Shown: piece after piece, positions 8,197 to 16,633 of the stretch | Numbering within the stretch: position 1 is the stretch's first letter | How the letters are laid out: the number at the start of each line of letters is the position of its first letter | The notes under the pieces: model-generated | What the model was told of the DNA's origin: nothing | What the model saw: the letters and a program-made list of their open reading frames with translations, nothing else | The model's database searches: none | Origin: Alteromonas aestuariivivens | GTDB lineage: Bacteria > Pseudomonadota > Gammaproteobacteria > Enterobacterales > Alteromonadaceae | NCBI RefSeq assembly: GCF_003367475.1 | Contig: NZ_QRHA01000003.1 | Coordinates: 300,853 to 364,852 of the forward strand | Reading direction: 5' to 3' | DNA length: 64,000 nucleotides | Made by a program: the position numbers and the translations under genes

Positions 8197-8451
8197 AATC
8201 CCGCGGGAGTTTCGCCCCCGCAAAGAAATATTGTTTTTCTTGTCTGTCAAAAGGTTAGCTGAATAACCAAAAAATTAACGCAAATTTTACATTCAGACAG
8301 CTTGAGTAACCTGCCAGTCCATTGCTAAATTTAATTCAGCCTGTTCAAGGCCATCAGCGATCATTGTTCCTCTTGCATTCTTTGTCCGCGTATTTGATAG
8401 GGCTGCCCTTGCACCGGCATAAAAACCAAATCATAACAAGGAAGCTTTTCC
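8197..8451. other. Intergenic spacer before hypothetical gene
   Basis: 255 bp of AT-rich sequence to the right of the MITE pair. Apart from a ribosome-binding site AAGGAAG at about 8439-8446 nothing specific is recognised. Confidence 0.4.
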
Positions 8452-8880
8452 ATGATAGTTCAATTTTTCGACCCCCTGGACAATCTGTCTTTTGAAATGC
8501 CTTTGGTCGCCATCAATGACCGTTTATGCAGTAAACTGAGAAGAAATTTTTATTTTGGTGGCTACTGTAAAATTGATACCGAAACCGTTAACTCGGTAGA
8601 ACGATTACAAACATTACGGGAACAGCACAAGCAACCGAAACCGGAATCCAAAGCTTCACCGCACCAGCTCAGTGTGCAGGAACAGGCCAATATTCTGGCC
8701 GCGTTATCGGTAATGCAGGAAATTCTGTTGAGCGGCGATTTGCCGAAATTCAGCCGAATGCACGCCATTTCATCGATTGATGTGCTCTCGCCGGCAAAAT
8801 GTCAGGCGCTGATAAGCCGGTTGGCAAGAAGCCACCTTTCACTCACCCCTCAACCCGAAACCGCGCTCGAACAGGCCTGA
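8452..8880 (+). CDS. Hypothetical protein
   Basis: 142-residue protein of unknown function. ATG 8452 has a good ribosome-binding site AAGGAAG. No signal peptide or membrane helix is visible. The N-terminal 45 residues look like a small beta domain (IVQFFDPLDNLSFEMPLVA), followed by a charged linker (about 50-70) and a helical C-terminal half (SVQEQANILAALSVMQEILL). It stands alone between the MITE pair and a convergent lipoprotein gene, with a hairpin after its stop. I do not recognise the family. Confidence 0.65.
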   Translation: MIVQFFDPLDNLSFEMPLVAINDRLCSKLRRNFYFGGYCKIDTETVNSVERLQTLREQHKQPKPESKASPHQLSVQEQANILAALSVMQEILLSGDLPKFSRMHAISSIDVLSPAKCQALISRLARSHLSLTPQPETALEQA

Positions 8881-8898
8881 AAAAGGCACTGGCAAACA

Positions 8899-8917
8899 GC
8901 CGGTCACCCAGACCGGC
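8899..8917. terminator. Hairpin between convergent genes
   Basis: Perfect 7-bp stem GCCGGTC-ACCCA-GACCGGC between the convergent genes ending at 8880 and 8925. There is only a short AT-rich stretch after it, so it may serve both directions weakly. Confidence 0.5.
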
Positions 8918-8924
8918 CCTAGAA

Positions 8925-9182
8925 TTATTTAAGCCCATCATTTGAGAATGTCATGGCTTTATCGGCCATAAACAGAACCTTGATGTGCCTGCCATCATCG
9001 CTTCCCCAAATACAGCTTGTTGAACCCAGTGTTTCTGAGCAGTTGTCCGGCTTACCAATGATGGTTTCAACCTGCTGCTGTGACATGCCCATCTCCAGCT
9101 TGTCGTAATTCTCTTTATTCAGCTTTGAACAACCGGCCAGCGCCACAGCCAGGGCTACCAGGCCCAGTACTTTTAGTTTCAT
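8925..9182 (-). CDS. Small BamE-like lipoprotein (DUF3862 type)
   Basis: 85-residue lipoprotein. The signal peptide ends in lipobox VALAGC (Cys18, then Ser, outer-membrane sorting expected). The mature part has the SmpA/OmlA/BamE-type helix-helix-beta pattern: YDKLEMGMSQQQVETIIGKPD followed by two beta strands around CIWGSDDGRHIKVLF, as in DUF3862 proteins. Paired Cys48/Cys57 could form a disulfide. AAGGAT precedes ATG 9182. It is much shorter than the envelope proteins of the true BamE family, and its role is unknown. Confidence 0.75.
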   Translation of the reverse strand: MKLKVLGLVALAVALAGCSKLNKENYDKLEMGMSQQQVETIIGKPDNCSETLGSTSCIWGSDDGRHIKVLFMADKAMTFSNDGLK

Positions 9183-9224
9183 TGTTGATTATCCTTTGTT
9201 TGCGATTTGCTTCAGGCAGTAAGT

Positions 9225-10148
9225 CTATTTCTGATACGGATGATGCTCAAGCCAGTGACGGGCGATGTTTTCCCGGGTTGCCAGCCAAACCTGCTCATGC
9301 CCTTGTACATACTCAATAAAGCGCTGCAGTGCAGCCAGCCTTGCCGGTCTGCCAACGATTCTGCAGTGCAATCCTATAGAGAGCATTTTAGGGGCATAGG
9401 TTCCCTCCTCATACAAAACATCGAACGCATCTTTCAGATACTGAAAAAATTGCTCACCACTGTTAAACCCCTGAGGAGTCGCAAAGCGCATGTCGTTAGT
9501 ATCCAGAGTATAGGGCACCATTAGCAGCGGCCGGGCGTAATGGGTGTCATAATAGGGCAAATCGTCAGCGTATGAGTCAGCGCAGTAAACAATGTCATCG
9601 CGCTCTGCCAGCAGTTCCAGCGTGTGGGGGCTGGTACGACCGGTGTACCAGCCGGCAGGTTTACTGCCGGTCAGAGCTTCATGCAATTGTATCGATTCAT
9701 CAATCATCTTGCGTTCGGTTTCGCGATCCATATCCTGAAAATGGATCCAGCGTAACGCGTGACTGGCAATTTCCCAGTTGGCTTCTTGCATGGCCGCCAG
9801 CGCTTGGGGATTACGTTGCAGGGCCATGGTCACACCAAACACGGTGACAGGAATATCATACTTTGTCAGCAACCGGTGCAGGCGCCAGAACCCCACACGA
9901 CTGCCATACTCGTACAGCGACTCCATACTCATATGGCGATCGGCAAAGGGTTGCGCCCCGACGATCTCAGAGAGAAAAATTTCCGAATGGCTGTCACCAT
10001 GCAGTACACAATTTTCCCCCCCTTCCTCATAGTTCAGAACAAACTGAACTGCAATTCTGGCGTCATTCGGCCATTTTGGATGCGGGGGCTGGGCTCCGTA
10101 TCCAACCAGATCACGAGGGTAAGAGGCGTTGCACGTTTTTTCAGACAT
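9225..10148 (-). CDS. puuE: Allantoinase PuuE
   Basis: 307-residue metal-independent allantoinase of the polysaccharide-deacetylase fold, hydrolysing allantoin to allantoate in the cytoplasm. Family stretches include YPRDLVGYG near the N terminus, NYEEGGENC, HGDSHSEIFLSEIVGA, YEYGSRVGFWRL and WYTGRTSPHT. The start ATG 10148 overlaps the stop of the upstream regulator gene (TGATG), with GGAG upstream, so the two are translationally coupled; a TTG one codon earlier is possible. It is the last step encoded in this locus: no allantoicase or ureidoglycolate lyase is visible in the window. Confidence 0.9.
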   Translation of the reverse strand: MSEKTCNASYPRDLVGYGAQPPHPKWPNDARIAVQFVLNYEEGGENCVLHGDSHSEIFLSEIVGAQPFADRHMSMESLYEYGSRVGFWRLHRLLTKYDIPVTVFGVTMALQRNPQALAAMQEANWEIASHALRWIHFQDMDRETERKMIDESIQLHEALTGSKPAGWYTGRTSPHTLELLAERDDIVYCADSYADDLPYYDTHYARPLLMVPYTLDTNDMRFATPQGFNSGEQFFQYLKDAFDVLYEEGTYAPKMLSIGLHCRIVGRPARLAALQRFIEYVQGHEQVWLATRENIARHWLEHHPYQK

Positions 10149-10798
10149 CAAATTGAACTCCGGTATTTTTCAGGTACAGTCAGACCGCACCCGGTTAAAA
10201 TGACCTCAATCAGTTGCTGGGTCGCGGCCTGATAATCGGCCTTCTTCATCTTCGCGCCGCGCAAGCGTGTTACCTGAACGGCAAAATCGGCATAGTGCTG
10301 GGTACTGGACCAGATGTGAAACAGCAGATAGTAGGGGTCCATACGGCGCATTTTGCCGCTGTCCATCCAGGCCTTCAGAATTGCAATTCGACTGGCCATC
10401 CATTTAGCGTGCTCGTCATCAAAGTATCGGTTCAGATTCGGCGCGCCGTTCAGGATTTCCATGGCAAATATTTTTGATGCAACAGGATGGGTACGGGACA
10501 TTTCCACCTTTTCGGTAATATAACTGGCCAGAATCTCAGCCGGGTCATCCTCCGCTGTCGCCTGGTCAAAACGGGAATTCCACAAACTAAGGGTTTGTTG
10601 CAACACTGCCAGATACAAATCCTGCTTGGACTTGAAGTAATACAATACGTTGGTTTTGGGAAGACCAGCACCGTCAGCGATTTGCTGAACCGAGGTGCCT
10701 TTAAAACCGTTTTGCGCGAATGCTTTCTCGGCCGCATCCATGATCCGGGCCTTGTTCTTGGCCCCTACTCCTGCGTCCGCCATCTTGCTTAATGTCAT
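10148..10798 (-). CDS. TetR-family regulator, RutR-like
   Basis: 216-residue TetR repressor. The N-terminal helix-turn-helix (about 15-60: IMDAAEKAFAQNGFKGTSV, then QQIADGAGLPKTNVLYYF) is followed by the YcdC/RutR-type C-terminal domain. In E. coli, RutR senses uracil/thymine and controls pyrimidine and some purine genes. ATG 10798 was chosen because AAGGAA lies upstream and a more upstream TTG (10810) sits too close to that site. It shares an operon with puuE and faces the xdh operon across 377 bp. A RutR-like box at 10835-10850, 37 bp upstream, suggests autoregulation. The ligand here (uracil, xanthine or urate) is unknown. Confidence 0.85.
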   Translation of the reverse strand: MTLSKMADAGVGAKNKARIMDAAEKAFAQNGFKGTSVQQIADGAGLPKTNVLYYFKSKQDLYLAVLQQTLSLWNSRFDQATAEDDPAEILASYITEKVEMSRTHPVASKIFAMEILNGAPNLNRYFDDEHAKWMASRIAILKAWMDSGKMRRMDPYYLLFHIWSSTQHYADFAVQVTRLRGAKMKKADYQAATQQLIEVILTGCGLTVPEKYRSSI

Positions 10799-10834
10799 TG
10801 GTGTTTTCAATTCCTTGTGTGAACGTTGCCGATC

Positions 10835-10850
10835 CTGACCATTCAGTCAT
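10835..10850. promoter_or_regulatory. RutR-type operator upstream of the regulator gene
   Basis: CTGACCATTCAGTCAT keeps a perfect left half and most of the right half (10 of 14 informative positions of the RutR consensus). It lies 37 bp upstream of the regulator start, as expected for autorepression. The weakest of the four boxes. Confidence 0.5.
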
Positions 10851-10851
10851 A

Positions 10852-10874
10852 GTGCCACATTGTCATAGTGGCAC
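10852..10874. promoter_or_regulatory. Inverted repeat GTGCCAC-N9-GTGGCAC
   Basis: Perfect 7-bp inverted repeat with 16 bp between the centres of the arms, directly beside the RutR-like box at 10835. It also forms direct repeats of TCATAGTG. It could be an operator for a second regulator. On the minus strand TGGCAC-TATGA-CTGAA resembles a sigma-54 promoter but lacks the near-invariant C of the -12 GC. Confidence 0.45.
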
Positions 10875-11093
10875 AAGAAATAATTCTTCTGGCTTCAGAT
10901 TTTGTACCAGGCCTCAGCAAAATTGCATTTGAGCATGAAACTTGCGTACGGTTTTTGGCGAAAAAACGAAACTTCGAACCCGTCCAGGTTTCAAATAAAC
11001 AGCCTTTGGACGTTTTTCCAGCAAAATCGGGTTTAACGGAAAATGAGAGCGTCATGCCTGTTGAAGGGTTGGCGTGTTTTTTTAATCAAAAAA

Positions 11094-11109
11094 CTGACCA
11101 TTTGGTCTA
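11094..11109. promoter_or_regulatory. RutR-type operator upstream of xdhA
   Basis: CTGACCATTTGGTCTA matches 12 of 14 informative positions of TTGACCANNTGGTCAA. It is 66 bp upstream of the xdhA start and about 21 bp before a TATAGT -10-like hexamer, a position where binding would cover the -35 region. Confidence 0.7.
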
Positions 11110-11175
11110 CTTTTAAGTTGCAAAGACAGATATAGTAATGCCTAAACAAGCATTTAGTATACCCGGGAGAACGGC

Positions 11176-12639
11176 ATGGTCCGCTTTTTACTAAACAGGG
11201 AACTCGTAGAAATAAGCGCAGCTGCCGACCTGACAGTGTTACAGTTTTTGCGCGAACAACGCGCACTTACCGGCACCAAAGAAGGTTGTGCTGCCGGAGA
11301 CTGTGGGGCCTGCACAGTGGTTGTGGCGGAACTTAATCCGGACGAAAGCGGCCTTCACTACCGCAGTATAAACAGTTGTATTGCACTGCTATCGGCACTG
11401 GACGGAAAGCAGCTGATCACTGTTGAGCACCTTGCTCGCGATAAGAAGTTGCACCCGGTACAGGAAGCGATGGTTCGTCATCACGGCTCACAGTGCGGTT
11501 TTTGTACTCCCGGTTTTGTGATGTCACTCTTTTCCCTTTATCACTCTTCGCGTAATGAAGCGGCGCCTTTGGTACGCAGCGACGTTGAACAGGCGCTATC
11601 AGGTAATCTGTGCCGTTGCACCGGTTATCGCCCGATTATCGATGCCGCGCTGGACGCCTGTAACCAACCTGTTGCGGATGAATTTCTGCGTGATCAACAG
11701 CAAACCATGTCTGCACTCAAGGCTCTGGGTACAGATTCCTGCTCCACTGCTTCACAATTGCTGATACCGACCAGTCGCCAGATGCTCGCCGATTACCGTA
11801 CTCGATATCCGGACGCTCCACTGGTAGCAGGGAGCACCGATTTAAGTCTGGAGGTCACTCAGAAAGGACACAAATTTGACCGCCTGATCAGCCTGGCAAA
11901 GATGGAACCACTGAAAAAATGCACCGATGAAGGGCAAACGATCCAAATTGGTGCTGCAGCCCCCCTATCCGACATTACTCCACTGTTGCTCAGCCACTAC
12001 CCAAGCCTGAAGGAACTGATACACAGGTTTGCGTCACTGCCAATTCGAAACCAGGCGACGTTAGGGGGTAACGTCGCCAATGCCTCGCCAATTGGCGACA
12101 TGCCACCGGTGCTCCTGGCACTTGGTGCCCAAATTTTCGTCGACAATGGTGAAACAGAGCGTTCAATCCCGGTAGCAGAGTTTTTCACTGGCTACCGAAA
12201 AACCGCCCTGCAATCGGACGAATGGATCAGCCGTATTGACGTTGATAAGCTCAGCAAGAATCAGTGTCTATCCGCTTACAAAGTCTCAAAACGCCACGAG
12301 GATGACATATCCGCCGTTTGCGCGGTATTCAATATTGCGGTTACAAACGGTGTAATCGAAAACGTTCAAAGCGGTTTTGGCGGCGTTGCCGCAACCCCCG
12401 TCAGTTGTCCCCAACTCAGCGACGCTCTCACAGGTAAACGTTGGGATTGCCAGGAAACCCTGAATCTGGGCAAACAGATCCTGCAACAAGCATTCAGCCC
12501 CATTGACGATGTCCGCGCCAGTGCAGAGTATCGCAGAACGGTGCTGGCTAACCTGTGGCATCGATTCTGGCTTGAACATCAAAGTAGCAATTCTGCCAAA
12601 CATCAATTGGTGGAAACCCGGGTGGTGACCTATGCGTAA
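11176..12639 (+). CDS. xdhA: Xanthine dehydrogenase small subunit (2Fe-2S/FAD)
   Basis: 487-residue electron-transfer subunit of the molybdenum hydroxylase that oxidises hypoxanthine to xanthine and urate. The N-terminal plant-type 2Fe-2S site uses Cys38, Cys43 and Cys46 (GCAAGDCGAC) with a fourth Cys further on; the second cluster domain has CGFCTPGF and LCRCTGY. The FAD domain follows from about residue 190 (AGSTDLSLEV, LGGNVANASPIGD). ATG 11176 follows GGGAG. First gene of a seven-gene operon, overlapping xdhB by 8 bp; a RutR-like box lies 66 bp upstream. Confidence 0.95.
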   Translation: MVRFLLNRELVEISAAADLTVLQFLREQRALTGTKEGCAAGDCGACTVVVAELNPDESGLHYRSINSCIALLSALDGKQLITVEHLARDKKLHPVQEAMVRHHGSQCGFCTPGFVMSLFSLYHSSRNEAAPLVRSDVEQALSGNLCRCTGYRPIIDAALDACNQPVADEFLRDQQQTMSALKALGTDSCSTASQLLIPTSRQMLADYRTRYPDAPLVAGSTDLSLEVTQKGHKFDRLISLAKMEPLKKCTDEGQTIQIGAAAPLSDITPLLLSHYPSLKELIHRFASLPIRNQATLGGNVANASPIGDMPPVLLALGAQIFVDNGETERSIPVAEFFTGYRKTALQSDEWISRIDVDKLSKNQCLSAYKVSKRHEDDISAVCAVFNIAVTNGVIENVQSGFGGVAATPVSCPQLSDALTGKRWDCQETLNLGKQILQQAFSPIDDVRASAEYRRTVLANLWHRFWLEHQSSNSAKHQLVETRVVTYA

Positions 12640-14962
12640 ACTGATTGATCAAAACCTCACCACCACACCGAAAGGCGCAGTGAATCAGTCTGTACCTCAC
12701 GAAAGTGCTATCCGCCAGGTAACGGGCCTGGCCCGTTATGTCGATGATATGCCACATCCTTCTGACCTTTGCTACGCCGCAGTAGGATTGAGCCAAGCTG
12801 CTGCCGGTCAGTTGAGTCAGATTGATCTTGAAGCGGTAAGAAGCAGCACCGGTGTTATTGATGTGATTACCGTAGACGACATCACTGGCCACCGCGACAT
12901 TGCCCCGGTTTTCGACGGCGACCCAATTCTGGCAGAGCAGGAAATCAAATTTTACGGCCAGCCCGTTTTCGCCGTTCTGGCAGACACCCACCAGCACGCC
13001 TGGCAGGCAGCCAACAAAGCGCAGATAAATATCATACCCCAACCGCCACTGTTAGATGTGGACGCTGCACTTGAGCAGGAGTCGTTTGTGCGCCCTTCTC
13101 ACCGCATGCAGCAGGGAGATTTCTGCACGGCCTTTGAGGGCGCACCGATCAAAATTGACGGTGAGCTCAATATTGGCGGCCAGGAGCACATGTATCTGGA
13201 AGGCCAGGTGTCCCTTGCAGTGCCCGGTGAAGAAGATCGCATGACCATCTATACCTCCAGCCAGCACCCCAGCGAAGTGCAGAAACTGGTCGCCGAAGTA
13301 CTGGGAGTTAAACTGCACCGGGTTACCGTCGATATGCGCCGCATGGGCGGCGGTTTCGGTGGCAAGGAAACCCAGGCAGCTCAATGGGCCTGTCTCGCGG
13401 CCGTACTTGCGCACCGCAACCGGCGGGCGGTGAAAATGCGCTTGCCCAGAGAAATCGACATGGTGGTGACCGGTAAGCGACATCCGTTCGAAAACCGTTA
13501 TTCAGTAGGCGTAGACGAAATAGGTAAAATCCTCGCGGCACAGGTTGAAGTGCGAGGCAACTGTGGTCACTCGGCCGACCTTTCCGATGCAATTGTCGAC
13601 CGCGCCATGTTTCACGTCGACAACGGCTACTACCTGGCAGCCTGCGACGTGGTTGGTCACCGGCTTAAAACCCACTGCGTGTCCCACACTGCGTTTCGGG
13701 GGTTTGGTGGCCCACAGGGCATGATCATGGCCGAAGCCATGATGGATGCCATCGCACGCAAAACCGGGCAGGACCCTCTGACTGTGCGCAAACTCAACCT
13801 CTATGGGCCTGACACCGGTACCACCACCCAGTATGGCATGCAGATAGAAAACAACCTGCTGCCAGACATGATTGCGCGGCTTGAGCACAGCAGCCAGTAT
13901 TGGCAACGGCGGGAAGCAATTCGTCAATACAATCAAACCAGCCCAATCATTAAAAAAGGGTTGGCCATGACACCGGTGAAATTCGGCATTTCATTCACCG
14001 CCAAACACCTTAACCAGGCCGGTGCCCTGGTGCACATTTACACCGATGGCAGCATACAGGTTAACCACGGTGGAACTGAAATGGGTCAGGGGCTGCACAC
14101 CAAAATAGCGCAAATTGTTGCCAATGAATTTGGAGTGGCCATTGATGATGTGGAGGTAACCGCAACGCGCACAGACAAGGTTCCCAATACCTCGCCCACC
14201 GCCGCGTCCAGCGGGACAGATCTTAATGGCAAGGCCGCCCAGAATGCTTGCTTAGCTATCAAGCAGCGCCTTATCGAATATTACGCCGGCCAGTTGGGTG
14301 TAGCGCCCGACAACGCACGTTTCAGTGAACGCAAACTGTTCATTGGCGAGCACAGTATTGACTTTGTTCAACTGGTTCAGGATGCCTACATGGCCAGGGT
14401 TTCCCTGTCTTCCAGCGGCTTTTATCGCACCCCAAAAATTCACTATGACCGCGCCTCGGGCAACGGGCGACCGTTCTTTTACTTTGCCTATGGCGTTGCG
14501 GTTTCGGAAGTCAGCATCGACATTCTCACCGGTGAATACCGGGTCAATGAGGTGGATATTTTGCACGATGTTGGCACCAGCCTGAATCCGGCCATTGATA
14601 TCGGGCAGATCGAAGGCGGATTTATACAGGGCATGGGCTGGCTGACAAGTGAAGAATTGTTGTGGAATAACGAAGGCCGACTCATCAGCAACAATATGGC
14701 CACCTACAAAATTCCGGCCATAGGCGACACGCCAGAGCGGATTAGTGTGGAGTTGTACCCTCGCCCCAATGATGAAGACAGCATTTACCACTCCAAAGCC
14801 GTCGGTGAACCGCCGTTTATGCTCGCCATTTCTGTTTGGTGCGCACTGAAAGATGCGATTTCCAGCCTTGCAGGCTATCGGGTTGACCCGCAGCTTCATG
14901 CCCCGGCAACACCGGAAAAAGTGCTGAGTGCGATACAACAGGTTGTCAAGGAGGCAGTATGA
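12632..14962 (+). CDS. xdhB: Xanthine dehydrogenase large subunit (molybdopterin)
   Basis: 776-residue molybdenum-cofactor subunit that binds the purine and performs hydroxylation. Visible family motifs are MGGGFGGKETQ (about residue 235), FRGFGGPQG (arginine of the purine pocket), GGTEMGQGLHTK and, near the C terminus, KAVGEPPFML containing the catalytic Glu. Length is normal for bacterial XdhB. Its start overlaps xdhA by 8 bp and its stop overlaps xdhC by 4 bp (ATGA), showing tight translational coupling. Confidence 0.95.
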   Translation: MRKLIDQNLTTTPKGAVNQSVPHESAIRQVTGLARYVDDMPHPSDLCYAAVGLSQAAAGQLSQIDLEAVRSSTGVIDVITVDDITGHRDIAPVFDGDPILAEQEIKFYGQPVFAVLADTHQHAWQAANKAQINIIPQPPLLDVDAALEQESFVRPSHRMQQGDFCTAFEGAPIKIDGELNIGGQEHMYLEGQVSLAVPGEEDRMTIYTSSQHPSEVQKLVAEVLGVKLHRVTVDMRRMGGGFGGKETQAAQWACLAAVLAHRNRRAVKMRLPREIDMVVTGKRHPFENRYSVGVDEIGKILAAQVEVRGNCGHSADLSDAIVDRAMFHVDNGYYLAACDVVGHRLKTHCVSHTAFRGFGGPQGMIMAEAMMDAIARKTGQDPLTVRKLNLYGPDTGTTTQYGMQIENNLLPDMIARLEHSSQYWQRREAIRQYNQTSPIIKKGLAMTPVKFGISFTAKHLNQAGALVHIYTDGSIQVNHGGTEMGQGLHTKIAQIVANEFGVAIDDVEVTATRTDKVPNTSPTAASSGTDLNGKAAQNACLAIKQRLIEYYAGQLGVAPDNARFSERKLFIGEHSIDFVQLVQDAYMARVSLSSSGFYRTPKIHYDRASGNGRPFFYFAYGVAVSEVSIDILTGEYRVNEVDILHDVGTSLNPAIDIGQIEGGFIQGMGWLTSEELLWNNEGRLISNNMATYKIPAIGDTPERISVELYPRPNDEDSIYHSKAVGEPPFMLAISVWCALKDAISSLAGYRVDPQLHAPATPEKVLSAIQQVVKEAV

Positions 14963-15798
14963 GAACCCAGACCTGGTTTGAGGCACTGTATCAATGCCAG
15001 CAACTGGGGGCTCCGTACGTGCTGGTAACGGTGCTGAACGCTGCCGGCTCTACCCCGCGGGAGGCTGGCAGCAAAATGGTGGTAACTGCCGATTCGGTAC
15101 ACGACACCATTGGCGGCGGTCATCTGGAATTCAAAAGCATTGAACTGGCCCGGCATTTGTTGCTGGAGAACCGGGACTGCCAGCAAATTCATTCTTTCCC
15201 ACTGGCCAGCACGCTGGGTCAGTGCTGTGGCGGCGCAGTCAAAGTATTGCTGGAAGCCAAAGCGGCCCATTGCCAGCATGTAGCGGTCTTTGGTGCCGGC
15301 CATGTCGCCCAGGCTCTGGTGCCCATTCTGGCCCAGCTCCCCCTGCAAATTCACTGGGTTGACAGCCGGGCACAGCTGTTTGAACACACTCCCGTTGCTG
15401 CCAACGTTGATACCGTGGTTGACGACGATCCGGTAGGCGAAATTGCCCGGCTACCAGACAACTGCTGGCTGGTGATCCTGACCCACAACCACCAGCTGGA
15501 TTATGAACTGGTGTTGAATGCACTCAGGCAAAAACGCTTTGATTATGTTGGCATGATAGGGTCCGACACCAAAGCCCGCCGATTCGAAACCCGGCTACGA
15601 AATCGCGGCCTCAATGATCAGGACCTGGCGCCTCTGGTCAGCCCTATCGGTAATCTGTCGGTGCCAGGGAAACGCCCAATTGAAGTGGCGGTGTCCATAA
15701 GTGCGCAAATCATTGAACGGCTCAACCAGCCCCAGAACCACGCCCCACGGCCCCAGCGTTCTTCCAATCTGCCACTCACCAAGGAATCCGAAGTATGA
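14959..15798 (+). CDS. xdhC: Xanthine dehydrogenase accessory protein XdhC
   Basis: 279-residue chaperone that binds molybdenum cofactor, promotes its sulfuration and inserts it into XdhB. The N-terminal XdhC/CoxI domain (TVLNAAGSTPREAGSKM, TIGGGHLE, CCGG) is followed by a Rossmann-like domain beginning VAVFGAGHVAQAL and the segment FDYVGMIGSDTKARRF. Overlaps xdhB and uraD by ATGA junctions, so stoichiometric expression with the enzyme subunits is expected. Confidence 0.93.
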   Translation: MRTQTWFEALYQCQQLGAPYVLVTVLNAAGSTPREAGSKMVVTADSVHDTIGGGHLEFKSIELARHLLLENRDCQQIHSFPLASTLGQCCGGAVKVLLEAKAAHCQHVAVFGAGHVAQALVPILAQLPLQIHWVDSRAQLFEHTPVAANVDTVVDDDPVGEIARLPDNCWLVILTHNHQLDYELVLNALRQKRFDYVGMIGSDTKARRFETRLRNRGLNDQDLAPLVSPIGNLSVPGKRPIEVAVSISAQIIERLNQPQNHAPRPQRSSNLPLTKESEV

Positions 15799-16313
15799 CC
15801 CTTGAACAACTCAACCAACTCCACAAAGCCAAGGCCAGCGAATGGTTTGCCGCAACGTGTGCGGCAAAGAAATGGGTGGACATTATGGTGGCCCACCGCC
15901 CCTATTCCAGTATAGAGGCAGTCAGGCAGCAGGCCCTCGAAGCCTGGAAAACCATGCAGCAAGAAGACTTACTGGAAGCCTTTTCCGCCCACCCCATGAT
16001 AGGCGATATGAATAGCCTGCGCGAAAAGTACGCCCACACCAAAACCATGGCAGCGGGTGAACAAAGCGGTGCGGCCCAGGCCGGTGAAGCCACGCTGGAG
16101 GCGTTGCGGGACGGCAACCTCGCCTATCTCGACAAGCATGGGTTTATTTTTATCATCTGCGCCACCGGGCTCAGCGCTGAAACCATGCTGGAAGCGTTAA
16201 ATGCACGCCTGCCAAACGATACCCCGACAGAAATACGCAACGCTGCCGAGCAGCAGATAAAGATCACGTTACTAAGAATCGAAAAGAATTTGTCACAGGA
16301 AGTCACGCCATGA
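15795..16313 (+). CDS. uraD: OHCU decarboxylase
   Basis: 172-residue 2-oxo-4-hydroxy-4-carboxy-5-ureidoimidazoline decarboxylase, the step that yields S-allantoin. Family features are the catalytic histidine in FSAHPMIGD (about residue 62), EQSGA, and the C-terminal GFIFIICATGLSAETML. All-helical protein of the usual length. Start overlaps xdhC by 4 bp and stop overlaps uraH by 4 bp. Confidence 0.93.
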   Translation: MTLEQLNQLHKAKASEWFAATCAAKKWVDIMVAHRPYSSIEAVRQQALEAWKTMQQEDLLEAFSAHPMIGDMNSLREKYAHTKTMAAGEQSGAAQAGEATLEALRDGNLAYLDKHGFIFIICATGLSAETMLEALNARLPNDTPTEIRNAAEQQIKITLLRIEKNLSQEVTP

Positions 16314-16633
16314 ACACCCTATCCAGTCACGTTCTCGACACCACGGCCGGCTGCCCGGCAGCCGGGATCCCCATAACCCTGACCACCCCGGACGGCCAGT
16401 CTTATGAAGGTATGACCGACGACGACGGCCGCTGTAAAGACTGGGGGCAACCAACTCTTGACGCCGGCATCTATCACCTGCGTTTTCATTGCCACGGTTA
16501 TCTGTCCACGCGCCATGGCAACAGCTTCTACCCCTATGTGGACATTGCCTTCGAACTGGCTGACAACGGTGGTCACTACCACGTACCGTTGCTGATCTCA
16601 CCCTTTGGTTTCAGCAGCTACCGGGGAAGCTAA
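16310..16633 (+). CDS. uraH: 5-hydroxyisourate hydrolase (transthyretin-like)
   Basis: 107-residue transthyretin-related enzyme hydrolysing 5-hydroxyisourate to OHCU. The catalytic-site histidines appear in SSHVLD (N terminus) and HYHVPLLISP, and the protein ends in the diagnostic tetrapeptide YRGS. No periplasmic signal peptide is present, so it acts in the cytoplasm. Coupled to uraD by ATGA and directly followed by guaD. Confidence 0.95.
   Translation: MNTLSSHVLDTTAGCPAAGIPITLTTPDGQSYEGMTDDDGRCKDWGQPTLDAGIYHLRFHCHGYLSTRHGNSFYPYVDIAFELADNGGHYHVPLLISPFGFSSYRGS

Larger units (their letters stand above)
10799..11175. other. Divergent regulatory region, regulator-puuE / xdh operon
   Basis: 377 bp without a gene. 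It contains two RutR-type boxes (10835-10850 and 11094-11109), an inverted repeat GTGCCAC-N9-GTGGCAC (10852-10874), and a possible -10 hexamer TATAGT at 11131-11136 for the xdh operon. The stretch in between (about 10890-11080) holds nothing I recognise. Confidence 0.6.

Noticed and set aside
8068..8250. 60-codon minus-strand frame
   Set aside because: Falls within and beyond MITE-like element 2, whose folded non-coding structure explains the open frame.
10487..10792. 101-codon plus-strand frame
   Set aside because: Antisense to the TetR-family regulator gene; no independent support.
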